Shown here: in pieces, positions 35,867 to 44,499 of the stretch | How positions within the stretch are numbered: the stretch's first letter is position 1 | How the letters are laid out: every line of letters starts with the position of its first letter | NCBI RefSeq assembly: GCF_004359545.1 | Contig: NZ_SCWB01000012.1 | Span: forward strand, 1 to 64,000 | Source: Macrococcus lamae | GTDB taxonomy: Bacteria > Bacillota > Bacilli > Staphylococcales > Staphylococcaceae | Direction: 5' to 3' | DNA length: 64,000 bases | Notes under the pieces: model-generated | Database searches by the model: none | Told to the model about the DNA's origin: nothing | What the model saw: only the letters and a program-made list of their open reading frames with translations | Position numbers and translations under genes: made by a program

Positions 35867-36454
35867 TTATGAATTGTTCACAATCTCATCTTTAAACTTC
35901 TTATAACGGTTATAACTTCTAAAGAAAACATAGGCATCTATAGCAATGACAATGAAAAATGACTGTCTCAGTAAAACAAATGGCAGTTCGAACAGAAATG
36001 CTTTCCAGAATAATGAACCTTTCATTTCCCAAAGTCCTGGCGTCAGAAACAACTCATTCAGTTTTGGATAATTAAAAACCAATATAAAGAGAAATATGAA
36101 TATCATTGCGCTTGTATAGTTCATCATTCGTTTAAAATAGCTCAATTTTGATTGGTCATCTGAATTTAATTCGTCATTGCCATCAATGAGTTTCTCCCAA
36201 ATATGCAGACCTTCGATTCGATTGCCCCTAATTAAATCCCATCCTAAGTCATGGTGGATCAACTTATACTCTGTGTAATCTTTGACTGTTAAATAATCCT
36301 GGTAATCGGTTCGAACGATATAAGCATCATTTGTTTCAGTAAATGTGTAATAGCACAAGGCAGATTTTTTATCTAGCCGGTAACCTTGTCGAAGTATACT
36401 GTTAATCCACTGTTCTTCTTTCATCGGGTCTAAAAATAATTTCATGATCCTCAT
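35867..36454 (-). CDS. DUF2812 membrane protein
   Basis: A 195-residue protein. The N-terminal soluble half (MKEEQWINSILRQGYRLDKKSALCYYTF, YTEYKLIHHDLGWDLIRG) matches DUF2812, and two to three membrane helices follow. DUF2812 genes are very often paired with a PadR regulator. Here its ATG overlaps the padR stop (ATGA), so the two are coupled. Function unknown; possibly an envelope-stress or efflux accessory protein. Confidence 0.8.
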   Translation of the reverse strand: MRIMKLFLDPMKEEQWINSILRQGYRLDKKSALCYYTFTETNDAYIVRTDYQDYLTVKDYTEYKLIHHDLGWDLIRGNRIEGLHIWEKLIDGNDELNSDDQSKLSYFKRMMNYTSAMIFIFLFILVFNYPKLNELFLTPGLWEMKGSLFWKAFLFELPFVLLRQSFFIVIAIDAYVFFRSYNRYKKFKDEIVNNS

Positions 36455-36759
36455 TGCACATCCCCCATTTCATATATCTTTAATATATGTTGAAGCCGCT
36501 TCTCTTCATGATCCAGTACATCTAACCCTTCCTGTGTAATCTGATAAATTTTCCGTCGGTCAATCACATCTACTTGCTTGATCCACTTATGTTTAGCCAA
36601 GTTATCAATAGCACCATATAGTGTGCCCGGAGCTAAAATAACAGCATTTTTGCTTAAGTCCTGAACTTCCTGCATGATGGCATAACCATGTTTCGGTTGT
36701 CTTAAGACGAGCAAAATGTAATGCATCGTTTCAGATAAAGGTAATAATTTATGCTTCAT
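36451..36759 (-). CDS. PadR-family transcriptional regulator
   Basis: A 102-residue winged-helix repressor of the PadR type with short C-terminus: MHYILLVLRQPKHGYAIMQEV, LAPGTLYGAIDNLAKHKWI and DRRKIYQITQEG. Such regulators control a neighbouring membrane protein or transporter. A palindrome overlaps its promoter (next entry), which suggests autoregulation of the padR-DUF2812 operon. Confidence 0.88.
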   Translation of the reverse strand: MKHKLLPLSETMHYILLVLRQPKHGYAIMQEVQDLSKNAVILAPGTLYGAIDNLAKHKWIKQVDVIDRRKIYQITQEGLDVLDHEEKRLQHILKIYEMGDVQ

Positions 36760-36796
36760 AACAACACCTCTTTTATTTGTACTACTCAGTCTTACT

Positions 36797-36851
36797 ATTC
36801 AGTTGAGCTTAGTAATATGATAACATGATATTGTATTCAGTTCAACTGAAT
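36797..36851 (-). promoter_or_regulatory. padR promoter with palindromic operator
   Basis: TTGAAC (36840-36845), 17 bp, TATCAT (36817-36822). The -35 lies inside a perfect palindrome ATTCAGTT-C-AACTGAAT (36835-36851), and ATTCAGTT recurs at 36797-36804 beyond the -10. This is a likely binding site of the PadR product. Confidence 0.68.
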
Positions 36852-36852
36852 A

Positions 36853-36895
36853 TAAAAAATACTCATTAGTTTTCATCTGGAAACTAATGAGTATT
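36853..36895 (-). terminator. Terminator after the GyrI-like gene and repeats
   Basis: A 15-bp perfect stem AATACTCATTAGTTT (36858-36872) / AAACTAATGAGTATT (36881-36895) with T-rich continuation on the minus strand. Confidence 0.87.
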
Positions 36896-36908
36896 TCATT
36901 TTATCGTT

Positions 36909-37026
36909 AGTTTTGAGTCATAAACCGAAATATGGCTCAATTTCGGATTAGTTTTGAGCCACAAATTGAAATATGGCTCAATTTTCCATCAGTTTTGGCC
37001 CACAAACTGAAATGTGGACCAAAACT
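36909..37026. repeat. Tandem triplet of a 41-bp hairpin repeat (family A)
   Basis: Three units begin at 36909, 36950 and 36991, exactly 41 bp apart. Each has two 10-bp arms around an 8-nt loop (AACCGAAA, AATTGAAA, AACTGAAA): arms 36913-36922/36931-36940, 36954-36963/36972-36981, 36995-37004/37013-37022. The third stem extends to 14 bp with AGTTTT/AAAACT. Arm changes between copies mostly keep pairing. The array covers the end of the GyrI-like gene and its 3' region. Confidence 0.85.
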
Positions 37027-37519
37027 ATTGACGTTTCTGCACTGGCAGCCAAATTTCACTGTATTTACTTTCATCTGCATCATGCATTTTAGTAAACGAA
37101 ATTTCGGGTCCATCAATTACTTTGTAATCCGATGAAGGGAGCCACTCCGCATAAATCATTCCCCATGTATCCTGCAGCGTTTGCGGAAATGGTCCGGTAC
37201 TAGGAAATACAGCCCATGTTCCAGCCGGGACACTCAGTTGTTTCAATTCATCTGACGAAACTTTCTCTGCTGTCATAAACCCGATCATATGTGTCAGCTC
37301 ACCTTTTCCTTCGAACCTTGTATCATCAAAGTCATAAGAGGCATTGACCACTTGCTTAGGATATAAATCATTTAATTCATTCATCGTCTTATATTGTGAT
37401 GCAGTGATGCTCTTGGCAAGTTCTATGATTTCTGCATTTAACCCTTCAAATCGGATAGGTACTCGTTTAGTCACACCGACAATATTAAATGCATCTTTCT
37501 TTTCAATCCGCACTTCCAT
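37025..37519 (-). CDS. GyrI-like/AraC effector-binding domain protein
   Basis: A 164-residue protein made of a single GyrI-like small-molecule-binding domain: EVRIEKKDAFNIVGVTKRVPIRFEG at the start, VSSDELKQLSVPAGTWAVFPSTGPFPQTLQDTW and SFTKMHDADESKYSEIWLPV at the end. Related domains bind cationic drugs or protect gyrase. The start is ATG at 37519 with AAGGGGG 8 nt upstream. It is followed by the family A hairpins. Confidence 0.82.
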   Translation of the reverse strand: MEVRIEKKDAFNIVGVTKRVPIRFEGLNAEIIELAKSITASQYKTMNELNDLYPKQVVNASYDFDDTRFEGKGELTHMIGFMTAEKVSSDELKQLSVPAGTWAVFPSTGPFPQTLQDTWGMIYAEWLPSSDYKVIDGPEISFTKMHDADESKYSEIWLPVQKRQ

Positions 37520-37609
37520 CGCAGCCACCCCCTTACATCAAATTAGATTACGCTTTCATTGTACATGATATTCTAAATCCATGCGATTAATCTAAAATCA
37601 AGCAGACTC

Positions 37610-37618
37610 TGATATAAT
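37610..37618 (+). promoter_or_regulatory. Extended -10 promoter of the ABC exporter operon
   Basis: TGATATAAT, an extended -10, lies 36 nt before the ATPase start. Confidence 0.55.
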
Positions 37619-37654
37619 GAAGTGAAATAATGTAATAACTCACGGAGGTGCTTT

Positions 37655-38380
37655 ATGACGGAACAGATCATCATTAATAACGTCTCTAAATCATTTGGTA
37701 ATTTCCAAGTGCTAACTGATGTCAATTTTGATATGGAAGCGGGAAAGATTTATGGTTTTATTGGTCCGTCAGGCGCTGGTAAGACGACGCTTGTCAGAAT
37801 GATTGCAGGGATGGAAACTCCGTCAAAAGGCAGTATTTATGTGCTTGATAAAGCCGTTCCTGATATCACACTGCTGCAGTCTATCGGCTTTATGGCTCAA
37901 TCTGATGCTCTTTATCCAGAATTAACCGGCCGCGAGAATCTCGAGTTCTATACCTCTTTATATTCTCTTAAAAGAACTACTGCTAAAGAAAGAATCAGCT
38001 ATACTTCAAATCTGGTTGGACTGCAGAATGACTTGCACAAAAAGGTCAGTCATTATTCAGGCGGCATGAAACGCAGACTTTCACTTGCAACAGCATTGCT
38101 GCACGATCCTGACATTCTGATACTGGATGAACCTACTGTCGGGATTGATCCCGCACTCCGGAAAACGATATGGGAAGAACTGGCGAAATTAAAAGCGCAA
38201 GGAAAAACAATCATTATTACAACCCATGTCATGGACGAAGTAGAGCGATGTGATTATATCGCAATGATTAATGATGGCAGCATTCTGGCAGAAGGAACAC
38301 CTCATCAACTGAAGCAGCGATATAATGCATATTCTTTCGATGACGTCTTTATCAATGCAGGAAAGCAGGTGTCACGATGA
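37655..38380 (+). CDS. ABC exporter ATP-binding protein
   Basis: A 241-residue ABC ATPase. Walker A GPSGAGKTT is at 37-45, signature YSGGMKRR at 134-141 and Walker B ILILDEP at 154-160, followed by the H-loop TTHVMDE. It belongs to the ABC-2 (drug/daunorubicin-type) exporter class. ACGGAGGTG precedes the ATG, and its stop overlaps the permease start by 4 nt. Confidence 0.92.
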   Translation: MTEQIIINNVSKSFGNFQVLTDVNFDMEAGKIYGFIGPSGAGKTTLVRMIAGMETPSKGSIYVLDKAVPDITLLQSIGFMAQSDALYPELTGRENLEFYTSLYSLKRTTAKERISYTSNLVGLQNDLHKKVSHYSGGMKRRLSLATALLHDPDILILDEPTVGIDPALRKTIWEELAKLKAQGKTIIITTHVMDEVERCDYIAMINDGSILAEGTPHQLKQRYNAYSFDDVFINAGKQVSR

Positions 38381-39504
38381 GAACGATGGGTATTGTAAAG
38401 CGAATTATGCTTGAAAAAATGCGTGACAAACGCACGCTTGCACTTCTTTTTTTAGCCCCACTTGTTATTCTGACACTCATGCATGTCGTCTTTGACGGTG
38501 ATGCGAGAAATCCTGCTATCGGCGCTATCCATGTTGAACCTTCAATAGTACATCAATTTGAAGACAATGATTTCAAAGTGACTGTATATAGTAAGAATCC
38601 TGCTGACAATAGAAAATTTATGGAAGATCACAAACTTGACGGCTTGGTTATAAAAAAGGGTGACCATGTGACAGTCAGTCTGTTGAATGATGACCCAGCT
38701 ATTGCCAGCCGCATCCGCCTCACAGTGAACCAAGCATATCAACAGAAAACTCAGAGTACACTCGTTGATGATATGAAAGCAAAAATAAAGGATTTAGCAG
38801 AAACACTGGATAAAATCCCTTTCAGTCCTACGAAGAACATCACATTGAACGATCCTAAGAATACGAATGTCAAAACTGACTATATATACGGGAGTAAAGA
38901 TACATCTGCCTTTGACACATTTTCACCAGTTCTCATTGGATTTTTTGTTTTTTTCTTTGTGTTCCTGATTTCCGGAATCGGTTTCTTGAAAGAACGCACT
39001 TCTGGTACTTTAGAACGTATGTTGATGACTCCAGTAAAAAGGCTTGAGGTGACATTCGGTTACGTCATCGGCTACAGTCTCCTTGCAATCCTACAGACCA
39101 TCGTTATCGTTCTATTTGCTGTATTTGTACTCGGCATCGCAGATCCTGCATCCATATGGAAAGTCATCATCATCAATCTGTTCATCGCACTTACCGCCTT
39201 ATCACTCGGTCTGCTGCTATCAGCCTTTGCAAGATCAGAATTTCAGATGATTCAATTCATCCCGCTTGTTATCGTGCCTCAAGTTTTTCTGTCCGGTTTG
39301 TTTCCGCTTGAAACAATGGCCGGATGGTTGCAGGTACTGGCAAGATTCATGCCGCTTTACTACGCGGGTGATGCCTTGAAGAAAGTGATGTACAAACACT
39401 GGTCACTTAGTTCAGTCACTATAGATCTCGTCGTGCTTGCTCTATTCACGTTAATATTCATTACGCTCAATGTTTTTGCCCTTAAGAAATACCGCAGAAT
39501 TTAA
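38377..39504 (+). CDS. ABC-2 type permease
   Basis: A 375-residue permease: one N-terminal helix, a large extracytoplasmic domain (about 40-180), then five helices with FLKERTSGTLERMLMTPVKRLEV and the MPLYYAGDALKKVMY segment near the end. This is the YhgE/DrrB-like layout of exporters of drugs or lipophilic compounds. It is coupled to the ATPase (ATGA). Substrate unknown. Confidence 0.87.
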   Translation: MRTMGIVKRIMLEKMRDKRTLALLFLAPLVILTLMHVVFDGDARNPAIGAIHVEPSIVHQFEDNDFKVTVYSKNPADNRKFMEDHKLDGLVIKKGDHVTVSLLNDDPAIASRIRLTVNQAYQQKTQSTLVDDMKAKIKDLAETLDKIPFSPTKNITLNDPKNTNVKTDYIYGSKDTSAFDTFSPVLIGFFVFFFVFLISGIGFLKERTSGTLERMLMTPVKRLEVTFGYVIGYSLLAILQTIVIVLFAVFVLGIADPASIWKVIIINLFIALTALSLGLLLSAFARSEFQMIQFIPLVIVPQVFLSGLFPLETMAGWLQVLARFMPLYYAGDALKKVMYKHWSLSSVTIDLVVLALFTLIFITLNVFALKKYRRI

Positions 39505-39565
39505 GCGTCTACTCTGGATTTATTTCAAATTGACATATTTTTTATAAAATAACTGTATAGATTAC

Positions 39566-39594
39566 TGGACAAAGTTGAAATGATGTTATATACT
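39566..39594 (+). promoter_or_regulatory. cspA promoter
   Basis: TGGACA (39566-39571), 17 bp, TATACT (39589-39594). Transcription would start near 39601 and leave a leader of about 135 nt. Confidence 0.6.
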
Positions 39595-39629
39595 AAGGTT
39601 AATTAAATCGAACGTTTAAAAGGCAACGC

Positions 39630-39690
39630 ATTCACATGGTACAAAAGTAACGTGGTTTGTTAATACTTTTGTAACGTGTGAATTTTTCTT
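39630..39690 (+). promoter_or_regulatory. Structured cspA 5' leader (possible cold-sensing or attenuator hairpin)
   Basis: ATTCACA (39630-39636) pairs with TGTGAAT (39677-39683), and inside it TACAAAAGTA (39640-39649) pairs with TACTTTTGTA (39664-39673). A T-rich run follows at once. A long structured leader is typical of cold-shock genes, whose mRNA refolds at low temperature; the T-run also allows attenuation. Confidence 0.6.
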
Positions 39691-39736
39691 TTTGAGAAAT
39701 TCAGATTTAGTAATAATTATTTGGAGGTCATTACAC

Positions 39737-39937
39737 ATGACACAAGGTACAGTTAAATGGTTTAACGCAGAAAAAGGTTTCGGTTTCATTTCAGTTGAAG
39801 GCGGAGACGACGTATTCGCTCACTTCAGCGCTATCGAAGGCGACGGCTACAAAACATTAGAAGAAGGACAAGCTGTTGAATTCAACATCGAAGAAGGCCA
39901 ACGTGGTCCTCAAGCAGCTAACATCGTTAAATTATAA
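39737..39937 (+). CDS. cspA: Cold-shock protein
   Basis: A 66-residue cold-shock domain with the RNA-binding motifs [12 protein letters not shown] and VFAHFSAI. It binds single-stranded RNA and melts structure. The start at 39737 follows TTGGAGG; further upstream ATGs extend the frame but are not used in the family. It has a long structured leader and a strong terminator. Very close to staphylococcal CspA/CspC. Confidence 0.95.
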   Translation: MTQGTVKWFNAEKGFGFISVEGGDDVFAHFSAIEGDGYKTLEEGQAVEFNIEEGQRGPQAANIVKL

Positions 39938-39949
39938 TTTTAACATTCA

Positions 39950-39980
39950 AGGACTCCTCAATTGAGGAGTCCTTTTTTTG
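39950..39980 (+). terminator. cspA terminator
   Basis: AGGACTCCTC (39950-39959) and GAGGAGTCCT (39964-39973) pair perfectly, followed by seven T. Confidence 0.9.
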
Positions 39981-39981
39981 T

Positions 39982-41109
39982 CTAAATATCTTCCAGTTCA
40001 TCTGCGAGCGGCCTAAAGAATATAGTGACAAGACTTAACAGACCATAAATAATAAACAGCAATTGAAAACCCAGTGATTCCAAAATAAAACCGGAAAAGA
40101 ACGTTCCGAGAAACTGTCCTGCTGCCAGTGAAACAAATGTCACTATGATTCCCATTGATGGAAATTCAACGTAAAGGCGCGCACTCCAAAATGCATACAC
40201 TCCCATACTAAAGACATAGACCAATCCGAATAATAAAGTTGATATAGCCAATAACAAGACATTTTCGCTTAGTATAAGCGATATATTCGCAATAGCGAGT
40301 AACAGCCCCGTAAAAATATGGATCTTAGTCATTCCGAATCGTTCAAGTGCTCTTCCCGCAAAGCCGCCGAGCAAGCCACCGATTCCGAGAACAACCCAGA
40401 ACAGACTGGTCCATTCCTTATAGTCCGTCTTAAAAATATAAGACTGGAAATAAGTCCAGTACGCTGCTGTACCGATTCCTAGCAAAATAGTTGATAAAAT
40501 CAGTTTTCTGCCGTAGAAAATGTGATGGAGATCCAGCTTGTAATTAAGATGACTCATTTCTACATAAGGAAGCTTCTTATAGTTGACGAGCACGATGAAT
40601 AAACTCAATAGAATGAACGTCAAATAACTGTAGCGCCAGTAACCTTTAAATAAAAAGACAATGATTCCTATAATGATTAGACCTAGACCAATTCCTGTAT
40701 TGATCCAGGCGTTACTTCTGTCCTGATAACCGTAAGTAATTTTCTCTTTGATGATATAGCCGAACGGTGCTGTAGCTACACCTGCTGAGTATCCAAGAAC
40801 GATGACTCCTGCCCCAAACAGTAAATAATGAGTGGACAGCATCAGCATCATCAACCCCGCTATTGTCAGTCCCCCTGAAATCAACAGATCATTTCTCGGT
40901 TGAAACTGCTTAAATATAGTGTAGACAGAAATGATTCCGAGACAGTAGGTCAAATAAGAAATCGAAGACACCATCCCTGAAATTTGATTAGTCATTTGCA
41001 ACGGCTCGTTAAAATAAGGCAGCAGCAGACCATAGCTGAATCTTGAGATGCCATACGCCATAGCGATAAAGATAATACCTGTGAAGACAATCTGTTTTTC
41101 CTGTTTCAT
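39982..41109 (-). CDS. MFS transporter (YbfB/YjiJ-like)
   Basis: A 375-residue major-facilitator protein with 12 helices. It starts with a family pattern FIAMAYGISRFSYGLLLPYF and has MVSSISYLTYCLGI in helix II. The YbfB/YjiJ group is uncharacterised; members are often near metabolite or drug genes. Single gene, convergent with cspA. Confidence 0.8.
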   Translation of the reverse strand: MKQEKQIVFTGIIFIAMAYGISRFSYGLLLPYFNEPLQMTNQISGMVSSISYLTYCLGIISVYTIFKQFQPRNDLLISGGLTIAGLMMLMLSTHYLLFGAGVIVLGYSAGVATAPFGYIIKEKITYGYQDRSNAWINTGIGLGLIIIGIIVFLFKGYWRYSYLTFILLSLFIVLVNYKKLPYVEMSHLNYKLDLHHIFYGRKLILSTILLGIGTAAYWTYFQSYIFKTDYKEWTSLFWVVLGIGGLLGGFAGRALERFGMTKIHIFTGLLLAIANISLILSENVLLLAISTLLFGLVYVFSMGVYAFWSARLYVEFPSMGIIVTFVSLAAGQFLGTFFSGFILESLGFQLLFIIYGLLSLVTIFFRPLADELEDI

Positions 41110-41152
41110 AGCATAGACTCCTGAAAAATTTGTCGTAGCGTATTTACCCGTT

Positions 41153-41191
41153 CTATAAAAAATAAACCTGTCAATTAATGACAGATTTATT
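41153..41191 (-). terminator. Terminator at the end of the GNAT gene
   Basis: Arms at 41161-41173 and 41179-41191 (CTGTCA/TGACAG with AATAAA/TTTATT) overlap the stop codon; T-rich sequence follows on the minus strand. Confidence 0.68.
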
Positions 41192-41723
41192 TTAGGTAAG
41201 TCTCATCTATTACTCTGACCCATATTAAATGATCATCATTTTTTCCCCAGTAATCTTGAGCATTATAGGTCGGTTCCCCAAATTTCCTGCACCATTTGAC
41301 TTGAGCTGTCTTGTACCCGCAATCCAGGCAATAATGAGTGATTCCGTTCTGCTTCATGTCTTCACGGACATGGTCAATCAGCCGGCTTCCTATTCTATTT
41401 CCTTGATAATCAGGATGTACATATAACGTTCCGATCTCGAATGTTTCTTTCAAAGCATCGTGTGTTATTTCGTTGATCATCTGATTTGCTTTGCCGTAAG
41501 TAATGCAGCCGATAATACGCTCGTCAAGTTCTGCTACAAAAAACTTCTTTTCCTGACCTTCCGTGTCAAAATCTGACTGCAGATAGTGAATTTTAGTCTG
41601 ATATTCTGCTGCTTTGTCTTCTTCATCACTCAAGTTATTCAACCGGAAAGTATCATCAATAACTGTTCTGAATAAATGTTGTAATTGTTCTTTATCATGA
41701 AGTAATGCTCTTCTGATTTTCAT
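41187..41723 (-). CDS. GNAT acetyltransferase
   Basis: A 178-residue GNAT protein. After an N-terminal helix pair, IGCITYGKANQMI and FEIGTLYVHPDYQGNRIGSRLIDHV carry the acetyl-CoA loop (Q-G-N-R-I-G). CGYKTAQVKWCRKFGEPTYNAQDYWGKNDDHLIWV near the end is unusual for its paired aromatic and Cys residues. The start at 41723 is inferred from the GAGGTG just upstream. Substrate unknown. It lies upstream of the MFS gene and downstream of arsC. Confidence 0.8.
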   Translation of the reverse strand: MKIRRALLHDKEQLQHLFRTVIDDTFRLNNLSDEEDKAAEYQTKIHYLQSDFDTEGQEKKFFVAELDERIIGCITYGKANQMINEITHDALKETFEIGTLYVHPDYQGNRIGSRLIDHVREDMKQNGITHYCLDCGYKTAQVKWCRKFGEPTYNAQDYWGKNDDHLIWVRVIDETYLK

Positions 41724-41749
41724 GGAACACCTCATTTAAGTCATAATGC

Positions 41750-42154
41750 TTATTCTCCTGTTTCGCTGAATCGCTTAATGCGTTCTCCAATTTCATCCCT
41801 GACGCGCTGGAATACTGACCAGTCCTGCCCTGCCGGATCCTCAAAGCCCCAGTGCTCTGTTCTGACATGGGACGGTGTCACCGGACAGACATCTTTCGCG
41901 TGGTCGCATAACGTTACGACCAAATCTGCACTATTTAATACTTCCGCATCAATCTTATCAGATGTCTGCTGCGATATATCGATACCGACTTCTTTCATCG
42001 CCTCAATTGCTTTCGGATTAACTCCGTGTGTTTCTATACCTGCTGAGAGTACATTCCATTCAGGTAAATATTTTTTACCAAATCCTTCTGCAATCTGACT
42101 GCGGCAAGAGTTACCTGTACAAAGAAAGTATATCGTTTTTTGATTGTTTTTCAT
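41750..42154 (-). CDS. arsC: Arsenate reductase, thioredoxin-coupled
   Basis: A 134-residue low-molecular-weight phosphatase-fold arsenate reductase. C12 in LCTGNSCRS is the nucleophile; C83 and C90 in LCDHAKDVC form the disulfide cascade reduced by thioredoxin, as in plasmid pI258 ArsC. It converts arsenate to arsenite for export by ArsB. The ATG at 42154 has GAGGAG upstream. Last gene of arsRBC. Confidence 0.95.
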   Translation of the reverse strand: MKNNQKTIYFLCTGNSCRSQIAEGFGKKYLPEWNVLSAGIETHGVNPKAIEAMKEVGIDISQQTSDKIDAEVLNSADLVVTLCDHAKDVCPVTPSHVRTEHWGFEDPAGQDWSVFQRVRDEIGERIKRFSETGE

Positions 42155-42167
42155 AACCATTCTCCTC

Positions 42168-43463
42168 TTAATTAAATATCAACATCGATAAGTAAAGACC
42201 GACTAATGTCATAAATAGCACAGGAATCGTAATGACAATACCCGTTTTAAAGTAAGTCCCCCATGAAATCTTGACACCTTTACCGCGCAGCACATGAAGC
42301 CAGAGCAATGTTGCGAGGGAACCGATAGGCGTGATTTTTGGTCCAAGGTCACAGCCGATGACGTTGGCGTATACTAGCGCTTCTTTTAGTAATCCTGTTG
42401 CCTGCGATTGATGGATTGCAATAGAGTCAATAAGTACTGTCGGCATATTGTTCATGATGGAAGATAACACTGCTGACAGAAATCCCATACCCATCACAGT
42501 ACCGAATAAGCCCGTATCAGTAACCTGGTTGATCACTGATGCAAGGACGTGAGTTAACCCTACATTCTTCAGACCGTATATGACAACATACATACCGATT
42601 GAGAAGAAGACGATGGCCCACGGTGCACCTTTAATGACTTTTGCTGTTTCCACAGCTTTACTGCGACGTGCGATTAACATAAATACAAGAGCAATCAGTC
42701 CGGCAATCAGTGAAACCGGTACATGTATCATGTCACTGACTAAATAACCGAGCAATAATAAAGCGAGTACAACCCATGATAATTTAAATAACTTCTTGTC
42801 TTTGATCGCTGATTCTGGTGTCTTTAACTTCGACGGATCATAGTGTTTCGGTACTCGTTTACCGAAGTACAGCCACAGTACAATAATACTTGCGATCAGA
42901 CTGAAAATATTAGGAAGAAACATATGCTTTGCGTATTCCAGGAAGCCGATATCAAAATAATCTGCTGATACGATATTCACTAAATTACTAACAATGAGTG
43001 GAAGGCTTGTTGTATCTGCGATAAATCCTGAGGCAATGATAAACGGAAAAACCATCTTCTCGTCAAACTTCAAATGACGGACCATCGCCAGAACAATCGG
43101 TGTCAGAATCAATGCCGCACCGTCGTTTGCGAAAAATGCAGCAACGACTGCGCCGAGCAGACAGACATAGATGAACATGAGCAGTGAATTCCCTCGGGCG
43201 AGACGTGTCATGTGCAGGGCCGCCCATTCAAAGAAGCCGATCTCGTCAAGAATCAATGAGATCAAGATGACAGCGATGAAAGTGAATGTCGCATTCCAGA
43301 CAATGCCGGTGACATCTCGGACATCATTAAAATCAACGACACCGAACAGCAGTGCAAGAATCGCTCCTCCGATTGCTGAATAGCCAATCGATAAGTTTTT
43401 AGGCTGCCAGATGACAAGTGTTAAGGTAAGCAAAAATATCATTACAGCAATCCACGTCATCAT
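42168..43463 (-). CDS. arsB: Arsenite efflux pump ArsB
   Basis: A 431-residue membrane protein of the ArsB family with 12 helices. [50 protein letters not shown] and [12 protein letters not shown] are family signatures. It exports arsenite and antimonite using the membrane potential. The start overlaps the arsR stop (ATGA). Middle gene of arsRBC. Confidence 0.94.
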   Translation of the reverse strand: MMTWIAVMIFLLTLTLVIWQPKNLSIGYSAIGGAILALLFGVVDFNDVRDVTGIVWNATFTFIAVILISLILDEIGFFEWAALHMTRLARGNSLLMFIYVCLLGAVVAAFFANDGAALILTPIVLAMVRHLKFDEKMVFPFIIASGFIADTTSLPLIVSNLVNIVSADYFDIGFLEYAKHMFLPNIFSLIASIIVLWLYFGKRVPKHYDPSKLKTPESAIKDKKLFKLSWVVLALLLLGYLVSDMIHVPVSLIAGLIALVFMLIARRSKAVETAKVIKGAPWAIVFFSIGMYVVIYGLKNVGLTHVLASVINQVTDTGLFGTVMGMGFLSAVLSSIMNNMPTVLIDSIAIHQSQATGLLKEALVYANVIGCDLGPKITPIGSLATLLWLHVLRGKGVKISWGTYFKTGIVITIPVLFMTLVGLYLSMLIFN

Positions 43464-43780
43464 CCACAGCACCCTTCACTGTTAATTTCGGCGCAAACGC
43501 AGCGTTCACTTTCATTGAATAATTGCTCAGTGAACTGCAGCACAGCAGGCGTCTTCTCTTTGTTCAGCGAATACATCACTTTCGTACCCTCTTTCCATGA
43601 CGTCACAAGATCTGCTTCCTTCAACTGCTTCATATGATGAGATAAGGTCGGCTGCGTAACTTTGAAATGTTCAAGAATATCACACGCACAAAGCGGTCCG
43701 CATGATAATAAATCGATGATTTCAAGCCTGTTTCTGTCTGACAGCACTTTGAATAAAGCTGCCATTTGTTCGTAATTCAT
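43460..43780 (-). CDS. arsR: Arsenic-responsive repressor ArsR
   Basis: A 106-residue winged-helix repressor. The As(III)-binding cysteines are in helix alpha-3: C31 and C33 of LCACDIL, with C27 close by. [13 protein letters not shown] is the recognition helix. The C-terminal tail has extra cysteines ([13 protein letters not shown]). Binding of arsenite releases it from two dyads upstream. First gene of arsRBC. Confidence 0.94.
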   Translation of the reverse strand: MNYEQMAALFKVLSDRNRLEIIDLLSCGPLCACDILEHFKVTQPTLSHHMKQLKEADLVTSWKEGTKVMYSLNKEKTPAVLQFTEQLFNESERCVCAEINSEGCCG

Positions 43781-43791
43781 AGTGATGCTCC

Positions 43792-43843
43792 TTATATAGA
43801 TATTTGTCTATATAATAAACTAAATATAGATGACTGTCTATAT
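43792..43843 (-). promoter_or_regulatory. Two ArsR operators
   Basis: TTATATAGA - 6 bp - TCTATATAA (43792-43815) and ATATAGA - 6 bp - TCTATAT (43824-43843) are two dyads of the same type, with centres 30 bp apart, directly before arsR. Confidence 0.85.
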
Positions 43844-43853
43844 ATAAAATAAA

Positions 43854-43892
43854 AAATTATCTTATGCAGTCTGTCATTTACCGCATAAGATA
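43854..43892 (-). terminator. Terminator after the response regulator gene
   Basis: ATCTTATGC and GCATAAGAT pair (arms about 43859-43867 and 43883-43891), with six T on the minus strand. Confidence 0.83.
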
Positions 43893-43895
43893 TAG

Positions 43896-44495
43896 TTAAT
43901 TGTTAATGAATCCTAAATCCACTGCCATCCGCCAGGCATTGATCCGGTTCTCTGCGCCAAGCTTTTCAATAATAAGAGATGTATAATTTCTGACTGTCCC
44001 GTCGCTTAAAAATAACTGGCTGCTGATTTCCTTGCTTGATAACCCTTCACCGATCAATTGTAGAATTTCCTGCTCTTTATCAGTCAGAGGGTTTTTAGTG
44101 AGCATCATCGGCAGAAGTTCAGGACTATATTCCTTCCCGCCTGCCATCACTTTTTCGATGGTTTCTATCAGCTCATCAACTGAACGTTCCTTCAGGACAT
44201 AGGCATCTACGTTTAAGTTCAATGCCTTCTCAAAGTAGCCTGGACGCTTAAATGTCGTGACAATCACTACTTTACAAGGCAGCTGTTGATGCTTAATCGC
44301 TTGAAGTACGTCAAGACCTGTTACTTTCGGCATCTCAATATCCAGCACTACAATATCATATGTCTGGTCCAAAGTATCCAGTGCTGCCTGACCATCCGCC
44401 ACTCCGGTGACACTCTTAAATTTACCGCTGATCGTCAGCAGTTTGACCATCGCTTCACGCAGCATACTCTGGTCTTCTGCTAATAATAGTTTCAT
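43896..44495 (-). CDS. NarL/DesR-type response regulator
   Basis: A 199-residue two-domain regulator. The receiver has D52 in VLDIEMPKVTG as phosphorylation site; the LuxR-type helix-turn-helix is LTDKEQEILQLIGEGLSSKEISSQLFLSDGTVRNY. It is the partner of the kinase next to it and probably controls this same ABC operon through the dyads at 47219-47255. Last gene of a four-gene operon. Confidence 0.9.
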   Translation of the reverse strand: MKLLLAEDQSMLREAMVKLLTISGKFKSVTGVADGQAALDTLDQTYDIVVLDIEMPKVTGLDVLQAIKHQQLPCKVVIVTTFKRPGYFEKALNLNVDAYVLKERSVDELIETIEKVMAGGKEYSPELLPMMLTKNPLTDKEQEILQLIGEGLSSKEISSQLFLSDGTVRNYTSLIIEKLGAENRINAWRMAVDLGFINN

Positions 44496-44499
44496 AGAA

